Origin: Eutypa lata | Taxonomy: Eukaryota > Ascomycota > Sordariomycetes > Xylariales > Diatrypaceae | NCBI GenBank assembly: GCA_022661535.1 | Contig: JAKULF010000013.1 | Coordinates: 186,001 to 250,000, forward strand | Direction of reading: 5' to 3' | Length of the DNA stretch: 64,000 nucleotides | Shown here: piece after piece, positions 45,677 through 56,027 of the stretch | Layout: each line of letters opens with the position of its first letter | Numbering within the stretch: position 1 is the first letter of the stretch | Notes under the pieces: model-generated | Databases searched by the model: none | The model's input: the letters and a program-made list of their open reading frames with translations, nothing else | What the model was told of the DNA's origin: nothing | Position numbers and translations under genes: made by a program

Positions 45677-47029
45677 TCATCCTCTCCTAAGCGACTTAGT
45701 CGATTCAATGAGTAGTCTCAAGTCATTCTCTATCTCCTCCAGTGTCCTCGTGTCCTCGACAGAGCTCAGATCCGTCTCAGCCATCTCGTAGTTGTCATCG
45801 CTGTCATCCGACATAGAGTCCTCGTCGTCGCTTGACGACGATGAGGGTGACGAATACTCCACCACCTCAGGCTCTACCGAGTTACGGACTGTCAGCTTGC
45901 CGCCTCCACCACTCGCCTTCATGTTATCGTAGTTGGAGTACTCAAGTGGCATCAGGCTCTGGTCCTGCCTCATAAACCGCTTCAGCATACCCCCTGACTT
46001 CGTACCTTTAGAACTCCGCGTCGGGGGGTCACGAGTAACCTGCGCTTTGTACTCATCGACAGGCTTCCACCACGACTTCTTCTGCCCAGTTTTCGCATTC
46101 GCCGCAGTGTCGGTAGTAGTCTCCTCCTTCTTCTTCTCCACCTCATCATCAGCGTCCGGAAAGAAACTAGTCTGGCTCAAGGGGCTCTTCGGACTAGTCG
46201 GGCTCTTCTTCTCCTGCTCCTGGTCCTTCTCATCCGCAATATCGAGCGCCTCGTTCATCTGCAGATCGTCATCCGGGTTCGTCACCGTCAACGACGGACG
46301 CTCGCTACTACTAACCACTTTCACGATAGGCGGCGACACCGGCGACTCCGGTTCCTCCTCGGCGACAGCCCGAAGCCTGTAGTACGCGCTGCTGTTCCGA
46401 GAAGCCTCCATCGCGCCCCGCGCCGCGATTTGCGCCCGCTCGTGGTGGCACTGTGACGGGTAGTCGCAGTCGAGCCAGCAGTCGTGGGTGCGCCGAAGGA
46501 AGGCGCGGTCGCGGGCGCGCGGCGTCGCGCGTGCTTCGAGCCCGAGCACCTTGCGCCGCCACTCGCCCCACTCCTCCCACCCCGTGTAGTCGAACTCCGC
46601 GCGACAGAAAGCGCCTCCCGAGCCTGGCCCGTTGCGGCGCCGCCTCCGAGCACCACCACCACCGCTACCGCGCCGTCCGCCGGTGGTAGGCGGCTTCGCC
46701 GCGGCGGTGCAGTAGTCGTGCGAGCAGACGAGGCAGCGCCGCGTGCTGGCGAGGCGCCAGATCGTCAGACAACTGTGGCATTGCCAGACCCAGGGGCGAG
46801 GTTGTGGCGGGGGAGGCGGCGGTGTGGGGAGGTAGTCAGGAGAGGTGGGGAGGACGTTGCGGAGGTGGAGGCGCGCCGGTGGCGTCATTGGTTGTGGTGT
46901 GCTGGTCTTGGAGGATGTAGGGGTGCTGTTAACTGATGGGGGCGAGAAGATCGATGGTGTGGTGGAGGATTTGGAGGATGAGGAGGAGAATTTAATGGAG
47001 AGCTTAGGTAGGGAAGCGCGGAAAGGCAT
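45677..47029 (-). CDS. Cys-rich, Ser/Pro-rich protein of unknown function
   Basis: Single exon, 450 residues. The first ~75 residues are Ser/Thr/Pro-rich (a run of six Pro before the Cys region). WQCHSCLTIW and RRCLVCSHDYC form a CxxC...CxxC zinc-ribbon-like unit at ~80-107. A Gly/Arg-rich linker (GGRRGSGGGGARRRRR) follows, then a second Cys/His cluster, THDCWLDCDYPSQCHHERAQ (~185-205), preceded by FDYTGWEEWGEWRRKVLGLE. The remaining half is acidic and low-complexity (SSSSSDDEDSMSDDSDD). The pattern suggests a metal-binding, possibly nuclear regulatory protein. I do not recognise a named family. No signal peptide or membrane helix. Confidence 0.75.
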   Translation of the reverse strand: MPFRASLPKLSIKFSSSSSKSSTTPSIFSPPSVNSTPTSSKTSTPQPMTPPARLHLRNVLPTSPDYLPTPPPPPPQPRPWVWQCHSCLTIWRLASTRRCLVCSHDYCTAAAKPPTTGGRRGSGGGGARRRRRNGPGSGGAFCRAEFDYTGWEEWGEWRRKVLGLEARATPRARDRAFLRRTHDCWLDCDYPSQCHHERAQIAARGAMEASRNSSAYYRLRAVAEEEPESPVSPPIVKVVSSSERPSLTVTNPDDDLQMNEALDIADEKDQEQEKKSPTSPKSPLSQTSFFPDADDEVEKKKEETTTDTAANAKTGQKKSWWKPVDEYKAQVTRDPPTRSSKGTKSGGMLKRFMRQDQSLMPLEYSNYDNMKASGGGGKLTVRNSVEPEVVEYSSPSSSSSDDEDSMSDDSDDNYEMAETDLSSVEDTRTLEEIENDLRLLIESTKSLRRG

Positions 47030-49315
47030 GGTTTTTTCTTCTCCCCTTCTTCTTTAATTGGATGGACTGCTTGTGCGTGTGTTTGACTAAGTATGTTGAG
47101 CTCTGACTAGTGAAAGGAAAACAATATATGGCTGTTAACGACGGGCAATCTTCTCGCTTGATGAGTTAACAATGAATTGCGTTTCTGCTGCTGATGTAAG
47201 AGGATTGTATACGGTGAAAATCAAATATTCGAACACTCCTTCAATGAGATGTTCTATATTGGGGAAAGAAAAAAAGGCAACCAGTACCTCTACGGCCTGA
47301 AAAGTAACGTAGATGAGGCTCAAGGATGGCCTCGAAGGAGTGTATGGGAAAATGAGCAGAGTAGTACAAAAAGGAACAACTGGTCAGGAAAACTGTCACG
47401 GGGCGTACAACAAGTGATCAGGAATGGCTCAGTAGGCTTCGCCGTGCTTTGGTCTTCATATAAGAACTTCAACTCACTTTGTCTTCAGAGACTAAGAATG
47501 GCTAGATAAAGAAGGCCAGGCTTACTCCTATCGCGTTAGCATAAAGAGAGGGTAGATTGGTCATATTTCGAGGGTGATGGTGATGAATATATTTCTACCT
47601 ATATGTGTATAATTATCCATGTCCTTTGCCATCACTTTCTTAGTGTTCTCGAACACATAGTCCACAAAGACATGTAAACGAGTTGAAAGGGCTAAGCTCC
47701 TCGTATAGTGGCGGTGTGTAACAACCAGATTTGGACAAAGAACGTCGGATTCAAGGCATCTGAAAGACTAGAAGAACAGTTTCTATACGACACATCTCCA
47801 TGGGAGTCATTGGCCAATAGCGTAACCATAATTCCAGCACAAAATCCAAACGACCTTTAAAACAAGACAAGCCTCAGTGTCGAGACAATGACTGCATTGA
47901 TTGTATGGGGTTATCAATCTTATCGACCTCTTTTTACACCACTTGCCGATGTGATATTCTTACATTTTACTCGAATGTATGTGATCCAACATGACACCCT
48001 GTTCTGTGAAGGTTATAGAATAGTAAACTAGGGTACGAGCGAGAAGGAAAATTGTATCCAAGTGGGTATTGAGGGCAATAGGGCTCACACTCCGAAGACA
48101 TATCAACGAGGTTTTATGTAGGTAATACCGGCATCATGAACATTAGGGACGGCATTGATGATTATATTATTTAAACTATGAATTCCGCAATCATCCCCCT
48201 TCCCTTCATATGGCTATATGGCAATGGCTTATTGTTACGATTTTGATAGATTTTGTAACATTGGTAGTATTGGCTGGTGGATTGTTTACCAGTAGTAACA
48301 ATGCCGTAGACTTATGTATCTACTTAAGGAATTCCAATGCGACTTGGAATTCTATATCCCTTTGGCAATCCCAGGGGATGCGTTGCCTTATCACTCAGGC
48401 CTTTCTCTGTTAGGTGGCTGCGCCATTGCACCGGTGGCGTTGCAGTCCCAGGGTCAATTTGATTATTAGGCTGATGTTAGAATTTTTGAGATATTGTCGA
48501 AAACACCCCTATGCGGTAATGTATACAGGCATGATTGGGCAAATTCCCTTTATAGCTAACGATTAAAGGCTAATAGCACATTTTAATACACCAGGATTAC
48601 TTTGGTAAATGTAATACCTTTTAAGCAGCTGTATGTTACGATTACTTAGTTACTGTTACTTTTAAAGCAAAATTATAGCATCGTCAACCTTTGTGACATC
48701 GCTGAATTTATCAGAATCGTATGCTTTAAACCAAGGCTTGGCAAGCGTTAATTCCGGTCACTACCTAGGTAGGTAGTAAGTAACACTTACTACATACATA
48801 AGGGCCAAAAACGGAGGCTCCAAAAATGTGCCGTTAATTCAAACAAAGCATTGCCAATCATGCCTGTTACCTAGGCATTACCTAGAGGTGTCTCCGCACC
48901 GCGTTCTTCACTGCTTTTTTAGCCTCACGCAAAAGGAGCAAATATTTAGTGAACCAACTACCTAGAGTAGGTAGTCTACCTATGCAACTATGTAGTTATG
49001 TAGTTAGCTGCGTAACTACCAGCCACGATCAGGTAATATCAGCCACAGGCAGAACTCCCTCATCAGCCTTATTACAAAGCCACTAACTACATGTAGGTAT
49101 GTATGTATGTAGTTACGACGCGGTCTTGAATCAATTTACGCGTCTCTCTCTGTCTCTTAAGTTAGGCTTGAGCATTCAATTCTTGGCATCTACCGCAGGT
49201 AGTTGCAGTTTTCATAACGCTAGAACATTAACAACTTTCAGTCAAATTGAAAGATTTAATTACCTTTCCATAGACTAGATTCATTCATTTCGCACTTTCC
49301 AGTTTTACCGTCAAA
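47030..49315. other. 2.3 kb intergenic region, RFC3 promoter at right end
   Basis: Only short frames. One at 48210-48413 begins with a hydrophobic stretch but has no other support. From 48760 on there are many CCTAGGTAGG/TACCTACC-type tetranucleotide runs, which recur across this genome's spacers. The last ~100 bp are the RFC3 leader. Confidence 0.45.
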
Positions 49316-50543
49316 ATGTCCGACTTTGAGGATGAAATGGACATCGATGTCCCTCCATCCAAAGATATCACCTTCTCATCCGCCGAAACTGCCAAAGGCA
49401 AACGAAGCGCTGCCAACCTGCCTGTCGAGGCCGAAGATTCTTTACCATGGGTAGAGAAGTACCGACCAGTATCCCTCTCCGATGTGTCAGGTCACCAAGA
49501 TATCCTAGCCACCATCAACAAGTTCGTCGACTCAAACCGCCTACCTCACCTTCTTCTGTACGGTCCCCCAGGAACCGGAAAGACTTCCACGATCCTAGCA
49601 CTAGCGCGGCGAATATACGGCACCGAGAATATGCGGCAGATGGTCCTGGAGCTGAATGCGTCCGATGATCGAGGTATCGATGTCGTGCGGGAACAAATCA
49701 AGACGTTCGCGTCTACGAAACAGATCTTCACCGTGGGCGGGGCATCAAAAACAGGTGGGATGGCAAGCTACAAACTGATTATTCTGGACGAGGCGGATGC
49801 TATGACCAACACAGCACAAATGGCCCTGCGACGGATTATGGAAAAGTACACGGCAAACACGCGGTTCTGCATCATTGCCAATTACACCCACAAGCTCTCG
49901 CCCGCGTTGCTGTCACGTTGTACGCGCTTTAGGTTCAGTCCTTTGAAGGAAGGGGATATCAGGGTCTTGGTAGACAAGGTTATTTTGGAAGAGAGTGTCA
50001 AGATCACCGGAGAGGCCACAGATGCGCTTGTGACGTTGAGCAAGGGTGATATGCGACGGGCGCTGAACGTCCTCCAGGCCTGTCATGCATCAAGTGAGTT
50101 CGGATAGACCCGGTGTTAGACCTGAGCCAGTTTACTAATCCTCACGTGAAGGTACCCCGATGCAACCGAAGGACGGCCCGAAGATACCGGAGAAGGACAT
50201 CGTTCGCGATACCGTCACAACAGAGACCATTTACAACTGCATAGCTGCGCCACCTCCCGAGGCAATTACCAAGATTATGAATACGCTGCTGACGACCTCC
50301 GACGTCACAACCTGTTTATCGACGATAAATACTTTGAAGGTTGCCAATGGTCTTGCCTTGGCCGACATTATCACCGCTCTCTCCGAGCAGTTAGCTACTA
50401 TGCAAGTTAAGCCGGAGGTTATGATCAGATGGTTGGACGGCCTTGCCGAAATCGAGCACAGAGTGTCCAGTGGCGGAAGCGAGGCAATCCAGACGGGTGC
50501 TGTGGTTGGCGTGGTAAGAGAGGGTTGCGAACTCATGGGTTGA
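49316..50543 (+). CDS. RFC3: Replication factor C small subunit Rfc3
   Basis: A subunit of the RFC clamp loader, which opens PCNA onto primer-template DNA during replication and repair in the nucleus. Exon 1 is 49316-50093, the intron 50094-50151 (58 bp, TTACTAATC branch site), and exon 2 50152-50543, giving 389 residues. RFC boxes are in order: WVEKYRP (45-51), Walker A GPPGTGKT (83-90), LELNASDDRG (111-120), Walker B DEAD-type LIILDEAD (154-161), the SRC arginine-finger motif (200-202) and GDMRRALNVLQ. The C-terminal collar domain is in exon 2. The length and acidic N-terminal extension (MSDFEDEMDIDVPPS) fit fungal Rfc3 (human RFC5 orthologue) better than other small subunits. Confidence 0.95.
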
Positions 50544-51450
50544 ATTTAGCCATCAAAAGCCTGAACAGATCAAAAGCCACGCAAGATGAGAGCAATGGCC
50601 TACTCACAAGCACCAGGAACCACCGATTGGGTTCATAGCGATCTATCGCGCTATGTAGTACTTATGCTAGAAGGCTAGAAGCGAACCAGAACGGTCGTTT
50701 CCCCTTACCTAGGGGCACATGCGACTTATAATTTGCGTTTAAGTCTTAGTCCTAGTAACGGAGTGATACTACTGAACTTTGGCTATCTGTTTTTCCCCCG
50801 TCTATGTGATGTGCTATCTGTAAACTTCATCTAGTGAGAAGTATGAGCTTAATAGAGCTTCTTCTTCCCTTACTTGAGAGCTTGATACCAACAAGTTTTC
50901 AGGTAGGTCTGAGCAGCTCATCCCTCATAAACTTAGATGTCGTAGACTGGTACAGTACACCTATAGAAATCTACTACTACATTCTCTAGCATTCGGCCAT
51001 TCCCAGCCTCTACAGTCCTAGATGCTACCTCCCCTCCAGAACTCTAATTTGAACGTATATAAGTATTCCGGCTTTTTGATACCTGGAAACCTTTACATAC
51101 TTAATCATATTTTCTTCTTCATCACGGAGAACATTCCAACGTTTCTAACGTTTCTATCACTCACCTCAACCGTTCACTTTTTGGCTATAATATTTAGAGC
51201 GATATAGTACATCCAGAACGATCCACATACTTTCACATATTCGATAATAGAAAGGCATACGACCACGCTGGCCCAGGCCCTTCCGTGAAGGCCATCCTTT
51301 ACATAGCTTCACCTATTCCCGTACGAATCAGTCAAGGCGGAGTTTCCCATTTCTCCCATCGACACACTCCTCATCGTCCAGAAGCTTCTCATTCCCTAAT
51401 ATCTCTTAAGACTCTCTCTAGCTCGCCCGCGAGATCTACAATTACGCATA
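50544..51450. other. Intergenic, no supported gene
   Basis: 0.9 kb between RFC3 and the small membrane-protein gene, with the promoter of the latter. Short open frames only. Confidence 0.45.
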
Positions 51451-51693
51451 ATGAGTCAACAACAACAAGAACAACATCGACTGCCAGGGCAACTGCCCAG
51501 CTTCAACGAGCCCGGCTGGGTGATGCGGGACAAGCTCCCGGGACGGCTCGGGCAGATAGACGACCGCGCCCAGCTGTTCATCGTGGGCTGCATCCCGGTA
51601 TTCCTCATCCTAGTGGGGATCATACTCGGCTTTGCCATGTGGACCGGTGTCCCGCGCAAAAGGAAAGCGGCGCCACCCTTTGCCTTCGACTGA
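51451..51693 (+). CDS. Single-pass small membrane protein, 80 residues
   Basis: ATG at 51451, single exon. A Gln-rich start (MSQQQQEQHRLPGQLPSFNE) and PGWVMRDKLPGRLGQIDDR lead into one helix of about 22 residues (LFIVGCIPVFLILVGIILGF), then a basic C-terminal tail (VPRKRKAAPPFAFD). The orderly topology with a positively charged tail supports a real tail-anchored-like or single-pass protein. I do not recognise the family and suggest no function. It could also be the visible part of a longer spliced gene. Confidence 0.55.
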   Translation: MSQQQQEQHRLPGQLPSFNEPGWVMRDKLPGRLGQIDDRAQLFIVGCIPVFLILVGIILGFAMWTGVPRKRKAAPPFAFD

Positions 51694-52873
51694 AGTGGGT
51701 GTTACAAGCTCGAGCTGGTGGAATGGATGGATGGATGATGGTATTATTCCAGTGGTTCATATAATGAGAAAGAATTCTTTTTACCTGGATAGTAACCTTT
51801 AACTGGCTAAATTGATTATGTTTGTTATCTCGTACTTCAGGATCATTACCTCCTGCCTTCAACCCCTATATGTTCAGAAGGAGGATAGAGTTGCTGGTCA
51901 GGTTGCATTACACCACTGCTCTTCTTTTTAGCTACCTGTTCGCTAACAAGGCGCACTCGCACACTCTGTAGGTAATAAGTAATCATTTGATCTATGATTT
52001 ATGATTTATTGATTTTTTTTTAAATAAAAAATTGGCAAAAAACTAGGTTGTACCGCTCAACATCGATGCAATACCCAGATTAAGTGAGGGTTGTACCAAT
52101 CGATGTCAAGGCAATACCTAGAAAAACCCGCCCGTCGTATAGCTTCGACACAATGATCATTATGTCGAAGATATACGAAAGGATTTTTTTTCTGTACCTT
52201 GTGGGAATCGAACGCTGGTCAGCTGCATCATGCGTAAGTGGTACCACGCACCACTCCGCCATCTGCCCAAACCGGCACTGACTCCCACGGTTAAAAACTT
52301 CTGCGTTTATTCTGCCTTATCTGCTTGCCTAGGTGGGTCCTTAATTAGTAGGTAGGTATGTATGTATGTATGTAGGTGATGGGTGATGCCTAGGGCAACA
52401 GCCGGATGGATGTATGTATATATGTATGTGTGAATAGATAGATTAGCCGCATGCCTATTCGTCGCATGCCTACGGTTGAAAAGTGATCAAGTGGACGAGA
52501 TGCGATGGATTGATGGAAGTGTTGGAGTGAGACTAGGAGATACTGTCTTGTTTGGTGGTTATGATAATGGCTATGTTGGCTACTTAACTAACCGGCCGCA
52601 TTTTGAAGTTTAGATATCAACGCTTTCACACTTGTAGCTATTTAATAGTTGTTCACATAATGTGCAGATCGCCTACTACGTGGTTACAGGGACTCTAGGC
52701 TTTTTTCTCATAATAGATAAATTATAGTATCATTCGGAATTTGGGATTTGGATTTTTGAGTATGCCTATTCATTGTGTCATTCAATTTGAAAACGAATTG
52801 GAAGCCAACCTTTCAATCCCTAGACTTAAATTCAAGGGGTTGACTGTGCTCTAATCTTGGTACCTATAATACA
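51694..52873. other. Intergenic with tRNA-like sequence and tetranucleotide repeats
   Basis: 1.2 kb. It holds the tRNA-like stretch listed separately and runs of TAGGTAGG/TATGTATG at about 52350-52435. No protein gene is supported. Confidence 0.5.
52194..52268 (-). other. tRNA-like sequence (pseudo-tRNA or SINE head)
   Basis: On the minus strand, an A-box-like TGGCGGAGTGGTGCG and a B-box-like GCGTTCGATTCCCAC are spaced as in a normal tRNA, within about 75 nt. However, the presumed acceptor strands (GGGCAGA and AAGGTAC) do not pair and the T stem is poor. This is more likely a decayed tRNA copy or the tRNA-derived head of a SINE than a working tRNA. Confidence 0.35.
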
Positions 52874-54200
52874 TCACAACTCGTCATGTTGCACATTGGG
52901 CTGTGGGGGTCTGATGCCATTCCACGGTTGGACCTTGCCTTGAGAGATGTCAATCACGAAACCTTCGACTATCTCGGGGGTGATCTTCCCTCCCGAGGGA
53001 AACGGAAACACCTGGCCATAGACAGGATTCTGAACAGCTAGCGCCGGAAAGGTCCAATCCGGCAAGCCCAGAGGTCGCGTGAGGTCCTCATACTCATTGG
53101 CATCGACGGTTACGAAGTTGAGGAATTCCTTGTACTTCTTGGCCACCGGTCGGATGGACTCGACATATGCCGCTCGTTCCTGTGGCATTGATGCGAGATA
53201 ATACACCAGAGACTTCCCGGGCTTGCATACAAGTTAGGTCAGCGAATGTGAATGGTAATTTGCGCGGATAGCCTGTCATACCTGCAGATACTTAGATTCC
53301 GTCACCCGAGTAAACTCTCCGATAAGAGGCTCCATGCAGCTCTTAACAAACTTGGGTATGGCATCAATAGCTGCCAGGTCGGAGAGAACTGCACTCTCAT
53401 CGTCTCTGTTGTTGTAGCAGATGATAGATGACGCCCCTGATGTCCCCGTGGCGCCGAACGATGCCCGATCATGGTATGTTTCCGCCTCGGCTCGAAATAG
53501 CACGTCGACATAGGCATCTGCGGGGTTGAGATGCGCAATGAAAACGGTCTCACCTATAAGTGGGAACGTTTTTGATGTCTCCTCATCCAGTGATGAGATG
53601 ATCGGCTGTGTGGCTCTTTTCATGAACGAGGAGATGCTGAAAAGACCGGTTAAAAATCATTGCGGATTCTATGGTACGGTTAACCACTTACGAATAGGCG
53701 TTTCTTTGCCCTCGATACCGAGTCATGTCTCCACGGCCGTCAAAGTACCTCAGGGAAGGGTATGAGGCGACATCGAATTCCTTGCATAGCTTAGATTCGG
53801 TGGTGCAATCAATACTTATCATAGAGCTGCCTTTTTGATCTGGAATCGATTCCCATTCTGGCTCGAAAACTCTACAATGTGGTCTGTTGTCGCCATTAGC
53901 TAACTGATTGTATGCAAGTTCTTAGACTGCGACTTATTATGTAGCTTACGCGTTAGGCTTTGCTCAAAGCCGTGTCAGCTCGGTGCTATTAACTGGCAAC
54001 ATAAGGGTGCTTACATGTATGACTATGGCAATGGTCTGTTAGCTCGTTGGCGGGAGGTCGAAAAAGGCTTATTCTGACTTACACGCAACTAACGTAGGTC
54101 CACCTGCAATGGCCTTTCGGAATTCACTTTCGCTGGCATGAGTCCACGCCAGAACAGCAGGTGCTGCACTCAGAAGCGCATATGCTGTGTCAGTCCTCAT
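52874..54200 (-). CDS. ER-retained thioredoxin-fold / PDI-like protein (C-terminal HDEL)
   Basis: Major exons are 54083-54200, 53692-53869, 53282-53636 and 52874-53221; two micro-exons at 54015-54022 and 53950-53962 are proposed between the first two and keep frame (339 residues with them, 332 without). The product has a signal-like start (MRTDTAYALLSAAPAVLAWT), a first thioredoxin-like domain (ASESEFRKAIAGGPTLVA.. EPEWESIPDQ, then IDCTTESKLCKEFDVASYPS), and further domains including SLVYYLASMPQERAAYVESI and VTVDANEYEDLTRPLGLPDW. It ends NVQHDEL, a classical ER retrieval signal. This is PDI architecture, but no CxxC active site is seen in any model, so it is probably a non-redox chaperone or subunit. 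It is divergent from the prolyl hydroxylase-like gene across 500 bp. Confidence 0.8.
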
Positions 54201-54700
54201 TTTCAAATTATTGCTGCAATGTTTGATGGTGCATCTTTGAAGCTTTCTAAAGGTTTTATTTATTCGATGAGTTGAGGTATCCCACTCACTGGATTGAATC
54301 CTACGTGTATTTACAAATCAGGGGGTTCCGCACTGATGCACTGGAGCTAACTACAGGGGGCAGATCAGACGAATGGGCGCGCTAAAATGTTTGTGGTTAC
54401 TGTGGGGGTAGCCCCCTATTCTCCAATAGAAAGCGTCTCGCGAATGCAGCGCAAGACCTGAGAGCTCGCTGGACTTGTTTCATGATTTACAGCAGTTTCA
54501 GAATCCTCCTTGAAACGTTCAAAGGAGTTGCCTTTAGATGTACGTAGGTACTTAGCCGATCAATGAGATGGGATGACGATAGATCCAGTGGCGACAAGGT
54601 TGGTGATTTATTTGGCAGCTGGGACGAATTATGTATAATAATAATCGTGAATCTTGTCTTCTTAATCAAACACAATCAAAACCACCGATTACAACGAAAA
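54201..54700. promoter_or_regulatory. Shared divergent promoter, PDI-like / prolyl hydroxylase-like
   Basis: 500 bp separate the two start codons. Both genes would be driven from this segment, suggesting co-regulation. No specific sites are assigned. Confidence 0.5.
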
Positions 54701-55818
54701 ATGTTAAAACATAGTCTTCTGCTGGCATTCGCTGCCGCCTCTGCTCAAGGGAGCATCTCTCATGAAGATGGCGCCTCTCAAAAGCCGATGGGGGGCGACT
54801 ACGCCTGCCAACATCCGCAATACCAAACACACATAGTATCAACATCACCGCTCGTGATATACATAGAAAACTTTCTATCAGAAGAAGAGCAATCCCACCT
54901 CCTCGAAATAACGTAAAGTTGTCTTTTTTTTTAAATTAATTTTAATACCGTCTACTACGAGCTCGTTTCTATAAGATCCCAACTGACAAACCACCACAGC
55001 AAAGACACATTCGCCCACTCCGCCGTCGCGGACACAGACGGCATCCAAGGCCTGCGGCAAACCCGCACCTCGCAGTCCACCAACGTGCCCCGCGACGCCA
55101 TCGCGCGGTGCATCGAGGACCGCGCTCTTCTATTCCAGGGCGTAAGCAACCAACCCTCTGGCCGCGGCGTGTTTCGGAGGAGCGCATTGCTGCTGTGCAC
55201 GGGAGTTCTCACCCCTTGAACATAACTTAGAGCTCCCGAATCGCCACTAGATTATATTATTCTGGACAAGAAGTATATTAGTTAACCCGAATGTTGCAGT
55301 ACGACGTCGCGCGCGAGAACCTCGAGCCCCTGCAGCTCGTGCGCTACGGCCGCGGCGAGCACTTCCACTTCCACACGGACTGGTACGCGGCCAACGCGGT
55401 GACGCACGCGTCGGCCGCGCTGGGCGGGAACCGCGCTAGTTCGTTTTTCGTGTACGTCGCGGCTTCGAATTCTTCTTCTTCTTCTTCTTCTCCTTCTTCT
55501 TCTACATGGGGAGGAGGGGAAGAAGCAGAAGAGGACTTGACGGGCGGAGGTACGAATTTCCCGATGTTGGAGCCGCCCCGCGATCCGAGATGGTGCGCCC
55601 GCGCCCTTGTCGACTGCGACGAGCCTTGGGATGCCGGCGTCACGTTTCGCCCCGCCGTGGGCAATGCCGTCTTCTGGCGGAATGTGCTGGAGGATGGCTC
55701 CGGAGACCAGCGGACTTTGCATGCGGGCTTGCCGGTGACGAGTGGGTGGAAGGTTGGTATGAATATTTGGACGAGGCAGGGTCCGCTGAGCACGGATATT
55801 CGGGGGCCTGATGTGTAG
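54701..55818 (+). CDS. Prolyl 4-hydroxylase-like 2OG-Fe(II) oxygenase, secretory
   Basis: Exons are 54701-54912, 55000-55141 and 55300-55818, giving 290 residues; the introns are 87 and 158 bp. A signal peptide (MLKHSLLLAFAAASAQG) precedes the P4Hc domain: PLVIYIENFLSEEEQSHLLE, RTSQSTNVPRDAIARCIEDR and LEPLQLVRYGRGEHFHFHTD. Iron ligands are the His and Asp of HTD and the distal His of RTLHAGLPV; the Lys of SGWKVGMNIW binds 2-oxoglutarate. All four are present, so activity is expected. A Ser-rich insert (TTC repeats at ~55465-55505) sits between strands. Family members hydroxylate prolines in proteins in the ER of animals and plants; the substrate here is unknown. Its divergent neighbour is a PDI-like HDEL protein. 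Confidence 0.9.
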
Positions 55819-56027
55819 TTTGGTGTAACTTCGTTGAGACGAGATGCTCTAGGGAATTGTATATGCAGCCCGCCAACCCGTTACATCAAAGGGGCGTAAT
55901 ATGAACACCATGTTATTGATGTAAGCAATCACGCTGTGTGGCGTATATTTCAGACGCTATCTAAGAGTACATAACTAGAGTTTGCGATTTTGGTCTTCGA
56001 CCCCCTATTGCTAAAACCCTTAGGCAA

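Noticed and set aside
48210..48413. 67-codon hydrophobic frame upstream of RFC3
   Set aside because: Single short frame in an AT-leaning spacer with no conserved motif, splice partner or leader context.
53999..54060. 21-nt micro-exon starting ACCATTGCC in the PDI-like gene
   Set aside because: Its acceptor AG would sit one base after the CTAAC branch motif, which is too close; the 8-nt exon using the next AG is more plausible.
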